Positions 8,655 through 16,261 of a stretch of 21,301 nt of DNA are shown here, piece after piece; the first letter of the stretch is position 1; every line of letters begins with the position of its first letter. The stretch comes from a virus: positions 1-21,301 of the IMG/VR virus record IMGVR_UViG_3300006920_000316. One strand, given 5' to 3'. The notes beneath the pieces are model-generated. The model was not told where the DNA came from. It saw nothing but the letters and a program-made list of their open reading frames with translations, and searched no databases. The position numbers and the translations under genes are program-made.

Positions 8655-10228
8655 TCGTCCAATACCTGATTTACAACCAGAGAGAAACCAGAACTCGTAA
8701 GAGTTCCCGTAGTCTCAAATGGTTTATACTTTGTTCCGCCAGATGCGTTCCTGATTCTTACTCTTAGCGCCTTATCTGCTGTGTAGTTTACACTATCAGT
8801 GAAGGTAGTAGTGGCCTCTATCTCATTGAAGAGTACAACAGTATCTGTAGTATTCTCAACGTATACACGAGAGCCAGCTATTAGTCCTGTCAACTCTAGT
8901 GTTACTGCGGAATTAACAGTAGTTGTAGCCGAAGTCCCATTTCTCACCGTAATACCAGAACTTCCAGAGTTATTAATAGTAACTGCTCCACCTGAATTAT
9001 TGTAGATGGCTTCGTTACCTGTACTTCCGTCAGTTCCAGCATATCCACTAAGGATATTGTCTGTAAATGTATAAGTCCCAGGAGTAGTTATTTCTATAGC
9101 ATGACCAGTTCCGTCGGATACGAATGTACATCCAGACACTAGTCCGGGGTTATCAGATAGTAGAGCAGATGCTGCACTATTCTGATCTATAGTACAATTA
9201 GTAAGTGTAGCTCCATTCTGTGTGATCTGATCAGTGCTCCTTAGAACAGTACCATCAAACGTAGAGTTGGAACGTAGTGTTATGATACCTATAGCTGTCC
9301 ACGTACCACCAGTAACATTAACCTCTGGGTTAGCAGAGTTAACAATGAACCTACCGGGATTTGTAGTTCCCAGAGCTTGTATGTTGATGTTTGTCATATT
9401 ACATACTGTTGATGCATGGTCTATGATTATCTGAGTGAAGTCAGCCGCAGCATGTGCAGTATCAACAAGTGCTATATTAACATCTGAATCCTCGAACCTA
9501 GCTAGTGTAGCAGTACCAGCATTGTTCTGTCCGATTACGAACCTCCCTTGAAGCTCATACGAGCCACCGACTGATGTAAGAATTCCCCATCTGTTAGAAG
9601 GAGCATCGTTCTGTGTCTGGAATCCGGCAAAGGTGCATGGGTTATCTGATCCATCTCCAGCAGAGATAAGTTCCCCAGCTGTTAGGAATGCCCCTGTACC
9701 GTATCTAATTGCGTCGATACCTACGTTAGGACCCTTTACTGACCCAGTAGTAACCAGACCACCACCGAACACTTGTGGGTTAGCTGCAGGAGAACCAGTT
9801 ATGGTTCTGTATGGAGCCGACGCATTAGCGGTTCTAACGGCGTAGTCGATGGGGTAGCACCGAGCAACTCTGCCCGATGCCCCATATGTATTATTTCCCT
9901 CTACGTGATACTGGCAATAAGCACCAGTTCCACTTCCGACCAATACTGATGCTCCTTTATTAGCAAGAGTATCTGTAAGTCCGGGTGTAGCACAGAAGTG
10001 CCAGATGAATACGTGATCACCAGCACCTAGTGTAATTCCAGAACCATTATCGAACATGGTTCCTTTGTCAGCATTAGTAATCTGTTTGTCTAGGCAATTT
10101 GTTCCCTGCATAGAAAAGTCAGGGGATGCCGACAGACCAGCACCACCACCACCATAAGCAACCCACCCTAGGGTGGACTCTGCTAGGTCGATATCAGTCA
10201 AGTCTTCTGTATACGATGGTACGGCCAT
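8651..10228 (-). CDS. Beta-helix-rich virion protein (525 aa; start set at 10228)
   Basis: A 525-residue protein starting MAVPSYTEDLTDIDLAEST. The frame stays open upstream to an ATG at 10390, but the start at 10228 has a strong GGGGGAG site five bases before it, and the extension would run inside the previous gene, so the shorter form is chosen. Residues 1-230 (landmarks GWVAYGGGGAG, FSMQGTNCLDKQIT, ATPGLTDTLANKG) form a domain I recall from marine phage virion proteins. Residues 240-430 are beta-helix-like repeats (NPEVNVTGGTWTAIGIITLR). The C-terminal 45 residues (YTADKALRVRIRN, FETTGTL) match the end of the neighbouring 10263-12194 product. Likely a tail-associated structural or adhesin protein. 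No catalytic motif is visible. Confidence 0.65.
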   Translation of the reverse strand: MAVPSYTEDLTDIDLAESTLGWVAYGGGGAGLSASPDFSMQGTNCLDKQITNADKGTMFDNGSGITLGAGDHVFIWHFCATPGLTDTLANKGASVLVGSGTGAYCQYHVEGNNTYGASGRVARCYPIDYAVRTANASAPYRTITGSPAANPQVFGGGLVTTGSVKGPNVGIDAIRYGTGAFLTAGELISAGDGSDNPCTFAGFQTQNDAPSNRWGILTSVGGSYELQGRFVIGQNNAGTATLARFEDSDVNIALVDTAHAAADFTQIIIDHASTVCNMTNINIQALGTTNPGRFIVNSANPEVNVTGGTWTAIGIITLRSNSTFDGTVLRSTDQITQNGATLTNCTIDQNSAASALLSDNPGLVSGCTFVSDGTGHAIEITTPGTYTFTDNILSGYAGTDGSTGNEAIYNNSGGAVTINNSGSSGITVRNGTSATTTVNSAVTLELTGLIAGSRVYVENTTDTVVLFNEIEATTTFTDSVNYTADKALRVRIRNASGGTKYKPFETTGTLTSSGFSLVVNQVLDE

Positions 10229-10233
10229 ATTGG

Positions 10234-10241
10234 CTCCCCCT
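10234..10241 (-). promoter_or_regulatory. Ribosome-binding site that fixes the start at 10228
   Basis: Minus-strand AGGGGGAG ends five bases before the ATG at 10228. No comparable site precedes the in-frame ATG at 10390. Confidence 0.75.
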
Positions 10242-10262
10242 AATAGTCTCTCTAGAAGCTCT

Positions 10263-12194
10263 TTAAGCGTCTGGAGTACGAATTGCGGTAACTGACCCAC
10301 CAGCAGAGCCAATCGTGCCAGTAGTCTCGAAAGTCTTAATAGGAGTTCCTGCACCATCGCGCACCCTGATAAACAGCGGCCTATCAGCATTGTAGACGAC
10401 CGTTATACTTTCAGTTGTAGCCCCAGCTAGTTTATCGATATATGTAATATACACACCTACTCCAGCAGTTGCTGAATCATTTTCATCTACTCCAGAGAAG
10501 TTATAAGGTGAAGTCAGTGTGAATGTTGATGTAGCCCAGCTTGTGTAAGGTAGGAATACTTCGAACCCTTGATCGTTGACAACTCTGATAGTACCAGAAG
10601 CTGGTGTATCAGATGGAATAGCCGTTGTTACTACAACTTCAGTTTCCGCTGCACCAACGAGGGATGTATTAAGTAGCATTTGTGTGGTCTCAATTCCACC
10701 ACCGGACTCTGGGGAAACTAGAACTCTATCTTCACCAGACACCAAACCAGCAACACTAAATGTAACGTTGTTAGGTGGATTGTAGGTTACGTTATCCAAT
10801 CCACGAAGTAGATCAGAAGCTGATAGATCAGCAGTTTCAAGTCCTAGTCCATAGGAACCGATTAGAGCGGAACCAGTAGACTGTCCTGAGAATGGATAAG
10901 ATAATGCTCGTGCAGTAGCTGCAGTTACAGTACCAGTAGCACCACCTGCACCAGTAATAGTGCCGGAAGTAGGAGCAGAGCCAGTAAGTACCTGAATCCA
11001 CATAGCTGTAGTCGAAGCACCAGCTGTATTATTTACTGCAAGTAGTTGTCCAGTACCACCAGTCCAAGAGACTGACTCTGGTTCAACCCAAGTACCACCG
11101 ATACCAGTGATAGTAAGTTGGTGAGTAATACCACGGAATAGGTCAGCAGCAAGTCCATAGACTGTTCCTGTTTCACCCTTATACCGTGTTATATACTTGG
11201 AGTACTCATAGAACTGGTTGATAGATGCCGTTCCTCTATTCCACTCTGAGTAGAAGAACTCATCTACAGTGTCATTGTTGACATCGAGAGGGGCGTATCC
11301 AGCAGTTGTGTTAGAGATAGTTGTGAATGGCGAAATAAACAATGAGCTTACGGAGCTATACACAGAGTTTGGAACTGTGGCATTGTTCAAGTCATTACCA
11401 TCAGATACAGCAAGCACGTTAATACCGGATGCTGCAGCGTTAATTGAGAACTCGGAATAAGTATTACCGAATGTACGAGCAAACCCTACAACCTTACGAT
11501 TGTCGATATCTGCGCTTCCAGTAATTGTTTTGATCATGAATCTGTGTGAGATACCATCAGCTGCAGAAGCGTTAAGTCCCTTAGCGATATAGAATACATC
11601 AGATGCTGCGTTAGTGTTAGCAGTACCACCATACATCAAATTTGCGATTGTTAGTGTGTCTGCCGTGTTAGATGTGACTAGTCCCTGAGAACCATCAGTA
11701 GTGTTACGAACAACATACCCAACCCACTCGTCAACAGTCCATCCAGAGCCAGTGTCTACAAGTGTGGATGTTGAACCGCTGGTAACTATACCATGAAATC
11801 CACCGAGGTTCCACCAGTCGTCAGAAAGTACTGCTCCGTCTTGGAGGATACCTAGTTCTACTTCTGGGTTACCAAAGTTAGTAACACCGTCCCAACGTTC
11901 TGCACCAGAGCCTTGAGCGATAGTACCATCGTAGATGTGTTCTGATGCATTAGCGTCAATGTTGTACCCATTAATAAGGGTGATAATGTTATCCGTCGAT
12001 CTTTCAGACGGAGTGTCACTTGTAATGTCAACTAGGTCATCACCAGATGCTGCTGCATCATCCGCAAAGTTTTGAATCTCCCTGTGAAGATCGATAGCGG
12101 TTGTGTATGACGGTGCTGCACCATTGTGGTCGTCTCCTATATAACGGATATCTCCATTTAGTGCGAAGGACCAGTCGGCTGCGATAAAAGCCAT
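10263..12194 (-). CDS. Large virion/adhesin-like protein (643 aa)
   Basis: A 643-residue beta-rich protein with AAAGGAG before the ATG. Residues 1-130 (MAFIAADWSFALNGDIRYIG, HREIQNFADDAAA, ITLINGYNIDANASEHIYDG, WDGVTNFGNP) form a domain I recall as a virion protein of marine phages. Residues about 133-205 resemble a repeat found in phage and bacterial adhesins: 'VTSGSTSTLVDTGSGWTV', then WVGY, then LTI and FYI. A Gly/Ala/Thr-rich stretch follows (about 395-425, TITGAGGATGTV). The C-terminal 40 residues (VVYNADRPLFIRVRDGAGT, then FETTGTIGSAGGS) are paralogous to the end of the next gene's product. It is the second gene after the adaptor, so it may lie near the tail base. Receptor binding is inferred. 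Confidence 0.6.
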   Translation of the reverse strand: MAFIAADWSFALNGDIRYIGDDHNGAAPSYTTAIDLHREIQNFADDAAASGDDLVDITSDTPSERSTDNIITLINGYNIDANASEHIYDGTIAQGSGAERWDGVTNFGNPEVELGILQDGAVLSDDWWNLGGFHGIVTSGSTSTLVDTGSGWTVDEWVGYVVRNTTDGSQGLVTSNTADTLTIANLMYGGTANTNAASDVFYIAKGLNASAADGISHRFMIKTITGSADIDNRKVVGFARTFGNTYSEFSINAAASGINVLAVSDGNDLNNATVPNSVYSSVSSLFISPFTTISNTTAGYAPLDVNNDTVDEFFYSEWNRGTASINQFYEYSKYITRYKGETGTVYGLAADLFRGITHQLTITGIGGTWVEPESVSWTGGTGQLLAVNNTAGASTTAMWIQVLTGSAPTSGTITGAGGATGTVTAATARALSYPFSGQSTGSALIGSYGLGLETADLSASDLLRGLDNVTYNPPNNVTFSVAGLVSGEDRVLVSPESGGGIETTQMLLNTSLVGAAETEVVVTTAIPSDTPASGTIRVVNDQGFEVFLPYTSWATSTFTLTSPYNFSGVDENDSATAGVGVYITYIDKLAGATTESITVVYNADRPLFIRVRDGAGTPIKTFETTGTIGSAGGSVTAIRTPDA

Positions 12195-12216
12195 ATGCTT
12201 TCTCCTTTATTCGGGG

Positions 12217-12690
12217 CTATATAGTTAACCCTCTTTCGATTATTAAATTAGATAGCACACTACCTATAAATGTTTCATAGAAACCATCAGTAGATATACC
12301 GTCAGTCGGCACAAGCCTGTATGCAGTGCCATTGTCGTATGTATATAGGTATACATCACCCTCTGTAGTACTACCAGCCAACGTAGGCTCGGAAGACCAA
12401 TTCATAACATAATCATTCCAATTATATGCACCAACAGTTGATAGGCTTACCCAGACACCACTTATGTATCCGTATATGTTACTATCTGTTGTATTAACCC
12501 ATAATAGGTATGTAGTTCCAGCTGGAGCATTAGGTCCAACCCATAATATTGTCTCACTAAGGCTATTAGACACGAAGCCATCAATAGCATCGCCAGTAAA
12601 TCTACCACCGGGAGTTCTACCCCTTTGTGTGGTAGCCCCAGCGAACGAACCGCCTATAGCTGGTACGTCTACGTCTGCTTCAAAAGCCAT
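12217..12690 (-). CDS. Short fibre or adaptor protein sharing the N-terminal domain of the large fibre (157 aa)
   Basis: A 157-residue protein with AGGAG about 8 bases before ATG. Residues 1-85 align with residues 1-85 of the 753-residue fibre at 5005-7266: both contain VPA, GG(S/T)FAGATT, RGRTPGGRF, GFVS, an Ile-Leu-Trp, and a Leu/Ile-Leu-Trp-(V/I)-Asn-Thr strand. The C-terminus instead has a short segment (EGDVYLYTYDNGTAYRLV, then GFYETF and LIIERGL) that looks like a compact ending. It could be an anchor onto which other fibres dock, or a short tail fibre. It directly follows the head-tail adaptor, consistent with attachment near the tail base. Family name unknown. Confidence 0.6.
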   Translation of the reverse strand: MAFEADVDVPAIGGSFAGATTQRGRTPGGRFTGDAIDGFVSNSLSETILWVGPNAPAGTTYLLWVNTTDSNIYGYISGVWVSLSTVGAYNWNDYVMNWSSEPTLAGSTTEGDVYLYTYDNGTAYRLVPTDGISTDGFYETFIGSVLSNLIIERGLTI

Positions 12691-12702
12691 ATCTATCTCC
12701 TG

Positions 12703-13545
12703 TTAAAGTAGATACCCACCAGAGAAGTGCGTACATGAGATACCACCACTGATCTTAGACCTTCTGTCTTCGTCATTCAACTCACTAATTTGGTTAGTAA
12801 GTAGGGCGTGGTACTCTTGTGCTCTTGCAGAGTCTTGTAGGTATATGTATGCTTCTCGTAGAGTTCCGTAGAGGAGCATTGACTGGTTCTCATCTCGTAT
12901 CCAGTTAGGCGCGAGAAGACCAACGTAATAACCGACTGGGATCGCGCCAGTACCATCGACGAAAGTAATAGAATTAGTAATTGTAGGATCAGCAATTGTT
13001 GCAATTTCATTCACCGTTGTGTCAAGTTCAGCAGCTAATAGTGCGTCTTCTGCGTCTTGAGCTGTTGCGCCATAGTATAGGATTCCGAGGGCATAGTTGT
13101 CCTCTGTAATCGCATACCTAGCGTATACTGATGGGAGTCGTCTGTAATAGAACAACTCATATACGTCCCCTACCTTTCCCTTTGGATAGATCACAAAGTT
13201 ATTACTCTCTCGAGTATAGTGAGCTTCCGAGTAATTCTTATGTCCGGGGGAGTAGAACGATCTCATGTCAGCCTTAGAATTGAACACACAAGCTATATCA
13301 CCATTAGAATCCAGCTTTCTTAGCTGAATGAATGATGCTGCATCACCGGGAACAGCTAGTTTATCGGTAGCTACCGTAAGTGCGTCATATGTGTATACAT
13401 ACTCTAGCGGTGCTACTCTGATATCCTTATAGATGTTATCACAAGTTAAGTCCGCAAAGTATCGTATCAAGTCGTTAGGCAGAACAGTAGAGTCTCTGTT
13501 CGTGTACTTATGAATTGTATCTACGAACTTAGTGTAATCTGTCAT
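12703..13545 (-). CDS. Probable head-tail adaptor / tail tubular protein A-like (280 aa)
   Basis: A 280-residue, mainly helical protein, with AGGAG before ATG. The pattern (MTDYTKFVDTIHKYTNRDST at the N-terminus, LPNDLIRYFADLTCDNIYKDIR, FNSKADMRSFYS, NNFVIYPKGKVGDVYELFYYRRLP, then two helices ending with LRYGTLREAYIYLQ-type residues seen here as LYGTLREAYIYLQ) fits the podoviral adaptor family, which includes the SU10 adaptor and T7 gp11-like proteins. These form a dodecameric ring beneath the portal and receive the tail fibres and nozzle. Size and place, shortly after the capsid gene, agree. The expected nozzle gene is not next but about 10.7 kb downstream. Confidence 0.65.
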   Translation of the reverse strand: MTDYTKFVDTIHKYTNRDSTVLPNDLIRYFADLTCDNIYKDIRVAPLEYVYTYDALTVATDKLAVPGDAASFIQLRKLDSNGDIACVFNSKADMRSFYSPGHKNYSEAHYTRESNNFVIYPKGKVGDVYELFYYRRLPSVYARYAITEDNYALGILYYGATAQDAEDALLAAELDTTVNEIATIADPTITNSITFVDGTGAIPVGYYVGLLAPNWIRDENQSMLLYGTLREAYIYLQDSARAQEYHALLTNQISELNDEDRRSKISGGISCTHFSGGYLL

Positions 13546-13554
13546 CTTTTTCTC

Positions 13555-14001
13555 CTAGCTTAACGTGTGGAATTTTGTTTTACCAATATCGCGCACCATA
13601 AGTGCAGGATAGTTAGTCTGAATCCACATACGGAATTTAGACATCTCCCACTTATCTCGGGAGGTTTCCTCTCCCATAATATCTATGCCAGTTTTATTGG
13701 CGTATTCGATCATAACACCTACAGGTACGGTTGCAAACTTACGGGTTCCCTTTTCAGGGACCATTAGTCCGTCGTTTCGCATATCACGTTCCATCTGTGC
13801 ATCATCTAGAATTTCTTTGATGTCTTGTTCTAAGTGAAACCCATCGTTATCTTCATATCCAGATACACCATCGGTATCCTTATTGAATACATTATTACCG
13901 ATACTCTCTTCTTCTATAACTTCCTGCATAGCTTGATTAAGAGCTTGCATAATCATAGGATCATCAAATACACTACTATCTTCAGTTAATTTGTTTTCCA
14001 T
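13555..14001 (-). CDS. Acidic hypothetical protein following the capsid gene (148 aa; start set at 14001)
   Basis: A 148-residue soluble protein. The ATG at 14001 is preferred over the in-frame ATG at 14013, because GAGGA lies five bases before it and the upstream ATG contains that site within its first codons. The N-terminal 85 residues are strongly acidic (IEEESIGNN, YEDNDGFHLEQDIKEILDD). The C-terminal part (95-140; VPVGVMIEYANKTGID, then DKWEMSKFRMWIQTNYP) is more basic and aromatic. I do not recognise the family. It lies between a strong terminator and the adaptor gene, so a minor head or head-completion role is possible, but only by position. Confidence 0.6.
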   Translation of the reverse strand: MENKLTEDSSVFDDPMIMQALNQAMQEVIEEESIGNNVFNKDTDGVSGYEDNDGFHLEQDIKEILDDAQMERDMRNDGLMVPEKGTRKFATVPVGVMIEYANKTGIDIMGEETSRDKWEMSKFRMWIQTNYPALMVRDIGKTKFHTLS

Positions 14002-14006
14002 ATTAG

Positions 14007-14011
14007 TCCTC
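14007..14011 (-). promoter_or_regulatory. Ribosome-binding site that fixes the start at 14001
   Basis: Minus-strand GAGGA ends five bases before the ATG at 14001. The next in-frame ATG upstream (14013) has no such site and would place GAGGA inside the coding region. Confidence 0.65.
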
Positions 14012-14018
14012 AATAATG

Positions 14019-14050
14019 AAAAGAGGAGAGATCACTTGGACCTCTCCCCT
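14019..14050 (-). terminator. Intrinsic (rho-independent) terminator after the major capsid gene
   Basis: On the minus strand a 12-bp stem (14050-14039 pairing with 14033-14022) closes a 5-base loop (14038-14034, CAAGU). Two of the twelve pairs are G-U; the others are Watson-Crick and GC-rich (AGGGGAGAGGUC with GAUCUCUCCUCU). Four U residues follow at once (the last base of the stem continues into the U run), then an AU-rich stretch. It begins 20 bases after the capsid stop and ends 18 bases before the next start. It would reduce transcription of downstream genes relative to capsid. Confidence 0.85.
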
Positions 14051-14070
14051 AATTATTTGGTTAATGCTTA

Positions 14071-15114
14071 TTAAGCACCAACACCAATGATCAGTCCGAA
14101 GCCACTTGGGTTCTTAGCCTCAAGTGTAGATTCTTCGATCAACATACCGACTGTCGAGTCACCACGAGGACCAACATCAACTTCCTGCATTGGACGCAGA
14201 ATAGCTGTGCTGAACCACATTGGGTCATAACAGATTGCAGTGAAATCACCAGCTTCGTCTAGGATGTCCAGAGCGCCAGCACCCAGAACTCCAGCAAGAC
14301 CCATGATCCAGTTAGGAACAATGAATACTTCACCGAAGTCAGACTCGTACAGGTCAACAGACTGACGGAGCTTACCGCTTTCACCAATGTCACGACGGAC
14401 GTTAGCGTTAGCCAGTTGGGCAGCGGCAGAAATCTTCCGACGGTTCAAGGGAGATACCATGACGCGAGTGGACTTACCACCTTCCTCATATACCTTCTGT
14501 TGTACTTCGTCAATGTCAGCCAAGTCAATAGCGACTTCGGTAGTAGCTGGGATAGCTGCACCGAAAGTACCGTTACCAGCGAATACTCCACCGGATTCAA
14601 ATGCACCCAGTGCAGCGTTCCATACGTTAGCATCTACAGCGTAGGACATAACGGAACCAGCAGTACGGGGGCTAGAGGCACCCTTTTCAGCCCACGAATG
14701 AACGCAAGTCCATTCTTGGTCACGACGGATTTCAGTACCGATCTTCTTGATCTGGTATTTGAATTCGTCCTTGACGCCAGCTTGGTCAACGTGCTGCTTC
14801 GTATTCGATACGGAGAGCGTGTCGCCAAAGATTTGGGTGTAGTTACCCAGACGTGTGCGGAACTGAGTTGTCTCAGTAATGTCGTCGAAGTCGACGCCTT
14901 CTGCACGGATGTTAGCCGCAGGAGCGCGGAGAGCATCAGTCTGCCATTCGTGAAGAACGGCTTTAGCTTTAGTTTTCCCAATCGATGTCATGAAGGGTGT
15001 GTCTTCACGAGAGATCAATGAGATCAGGTTAGTAAGGTCTTCTCTTTCGGAAGCACCTGCAGCAGTACCAAGACCTTGCTTGGGACCGCCTGTGACGTAT
15101 GCGCCAGTAGCCAT
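14071..15114 (-). CDS. Major capsid protein, SU10-like HK97-fold family (347 aa)
   Basis: A 347-residue protein that matches, from memory, the family once called DUF5309 and now named for the phage SU10 major capsid protein. Landmarks: EREDLTNLISLISREDTPFM near residues 23-42, then IGKTKAKAVLHEWQTDALR, RLGNYTQIFGDTLSVS, DEFKYQIKKIGTEIRRDQEW, a conserved VMVSPLNRRKIS, VDLYESDFGEV and a C-terminal FSTAILRPMQEVDVGPRGDS. These elements correspond to the N-arm, spine helix and A-domain of HK97-fold shells. The gene lies directly after the scaffold gene and is followed by a strong terminator, consistent with the most abundant late product. An AGAGGT site precedes the ATG. No cleavage site or protease gene is visible in the window. 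Confidence 0.85.
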   Translation of the reverse strand: MATGAYVTGGPKQGLGTAAGASEREDLTNLISLISREDTPFMTSIGKTKAKAVLHEWQTDALRAPAANIRAEGVDFDDITETTQFRTRLGNYTQIFGDTLSVSNTKQHVDQAGVKDEFKYQIKKIGTEIRRDQEWTCVHSWAEKGASSPRTAGSVMSYAVDANVWNAALGAFESGGVFAGNGTFGAAIPATTEVAIDLADIDEVQQKVYEEGGKSTRVMVSPLNRRKISAAAQLANANVRRDIGESGKLRQSVDLYESDFGEVFIVPNWIMGLAGVLGAGALDILDEAGDFTAICYDPMWFSTAILRPMQEVDVGPRGDSTVGMLIEESTLEAKNPSGFGLIIGVGA

Positions 15115-15137
15115 ATTAATATACCTCTTAGGTTATA

Positions 15138-16250
15138 TTAGAAGTACTTACCAACAAGAGCATCGAGAGCAGAGTCCACGTCATTACTATCAGCCTCACC
15201 CGTTTTCAGGCGTGAAGATGATTTTGACTGGGCTGCTTTCCTTTTTTCAGATGTTGGTGTAGCCTTCTTTGTCGTTGATGGAGTGCGTTTAGGCGCAGCT
15301 TTGCGCTTTGCACTTCCTTTTTGGACCTTCGTTGAGATTTCCATGAACTCATTCAGAGCACCAATAATACGTGCGTCTGCTAGAGTAGATAGAACTTCCT
15401 CTGGGATGCCCTTCGAGATTGCGAATTCTCTGATAGCGGTAGCCTTCTCGGCATCGAAGTCTGGGATATAATCACCAATCTCTTCGTTGAACCGAGCTAC
15501 GTCTGCGTCGAATTTCTCATCGGCTACTTTAGCCTCTTGAGCGGCGATAGCCTCAGCTACTTTTTCACGAGTATTACGAGCCTTCCAGTACTCAGATTGA
15601 ATCTCTTCCATCTTGTCCTTGATCTCGTCTGATTTGTAACGGTCACCATCTTTCTTAGCAGCCTTAGCGGCTTCTTGTAATTCAGAGTATTCTTTAGCTA
15701 ACGATTCTTCTTGAATCGCACTCTGTGCTTTAAGAACCTTAGCAGCTTCTTTTACTTGCTTAAGTTCTGTATCGCGAGTAGCTTCAAACTCTTTACGTTC
15801 GTTAGCTAGTTCCCGACCTTTCTTCGACAAATGCTGGCTGGTCTGATAACCTTTGACGAGTTCTCCGATATTTACCTTTGACTCTTCTCCATCCACTTTA
15901 ACTGGAACTTCGAATTCAAAATCAATATCGCCTTCCTCATCATCGTCACTATCGTTGTCGTCGTCGTCGCCTTCGGTAGAATCATCATCTCCAACGTCGT
16001 CGTCTTCTCCGGTAGTATCATCACCGTCTGCTTTATCTTCTCCGTCACTGGACTCATCATCATCTAGGTCGTCGTCCGATGCGTTGTCCACACCTTGATC
16101 CTTGCCATCACTGGTAGAAATACCTGCGTCACCCAAAACACTTGAGCGATTTAGTATGTCATCAAAGGCTAGGTCCAAGTTGTTATCCGATGCTGTGTCA
16201 TCCGAGAGACCCATAAGGTCTGCGGGTAGAGAGCTTCCAGATTGTGCCAT
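15138..16250 (-). CDS. Capsid scaffolding protein, charge-polarised (370 aa)
   Basis: A 370-residue protein just before the capsid gene. Residues 45-111 are extremely rich in Asp and Glu (GAC repeats in the DNA, 15918-16076). Residues 111-150 contain FEFEVPVKVDGEESKVNIGE, then LVKGYQTSQHLSKKGREL, a stretch typical of podoviral scaffolds. Residues 145-250 are a long Lys/Glu/Ala-rich helix that predicts a coiled coil. Residues 308-349 are very basic (KGSAKRKAAPKRTPSTTKK). The last residues end LDALVGKYF. Scaffolds guide coat assembly from inside the prohead and leave before or during packaging, usually binding coat through a basic C-terminal part. AGGAG precedes the ATG. Position and composition make the call strong even without a family match. 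Confidence 0.8.
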   Translation of the reverse strand: MAQSGSSLPADLMGLSDDTASDNNLDLAFDDILNRSSVLGDAGISTSDGKDQGVDNASDDDLDDDESSDGEDKADGDDTTGEDDDVGDDDSTEGDDDDNDSDDDEEGDIDFEFEVPVKVDGEESKVNIGELVKGYQTSQHLSKKGRELANERKEFEATRDTELKQVKEAAKVLKAQSAIQEESLAKEYSELQEAAKAAKKDGDRYKSDEIKDKMEEIQSEYWKARNTREKVAEAIAAQEAKVADEKFDADVARFNEEIGDYIPDFDAEKATAIREFAISKGIPEEVLSTLADARIIGALNEFMEISTKVQKGSAKRKAAPKRTPSTTKKATPTSEKRKAAQSKSSSRLKTGEADSNDVDSALDALVGKYF

Positions 16251-16261
16251 GTCTTATCTCC

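Noticed and set aside
10229-10390. A 54-residue Leu-rich N-terminal extension (MLIGRCLSGC...) of the 8651-10228 gene, or a separate overlapping gene
   Set aside because: It lies almost wholly inside the end of the upstream gene in another frame, has no ribosome-binding site, and the start at 10228 has a strong one.
5005-12194. Enzymatic depolymerase (tailspike lyase/hydrolase) activity in the beta-helix proteins
   Set aside because: Beta-helix-like repeats are visible but no catalytic residue arrangement can be assigned from sequence alone.
14416-15021. A long (201-codon) plus-strand open frame opposite the capsid gene
   Set aside because: Antisense to a well-supported capsid gene, composition unlike a real protein, no ribosome-binding site recognised, and no other plus-strand gene in the window.
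15853-16098. Ser-only plus-strand frame and GTC/GAC triplet tract, looking like a simple-sequence repeat locus
   Set aside because: It is the complement of the acidic segment of the scaffold gene and needs no separate feature.
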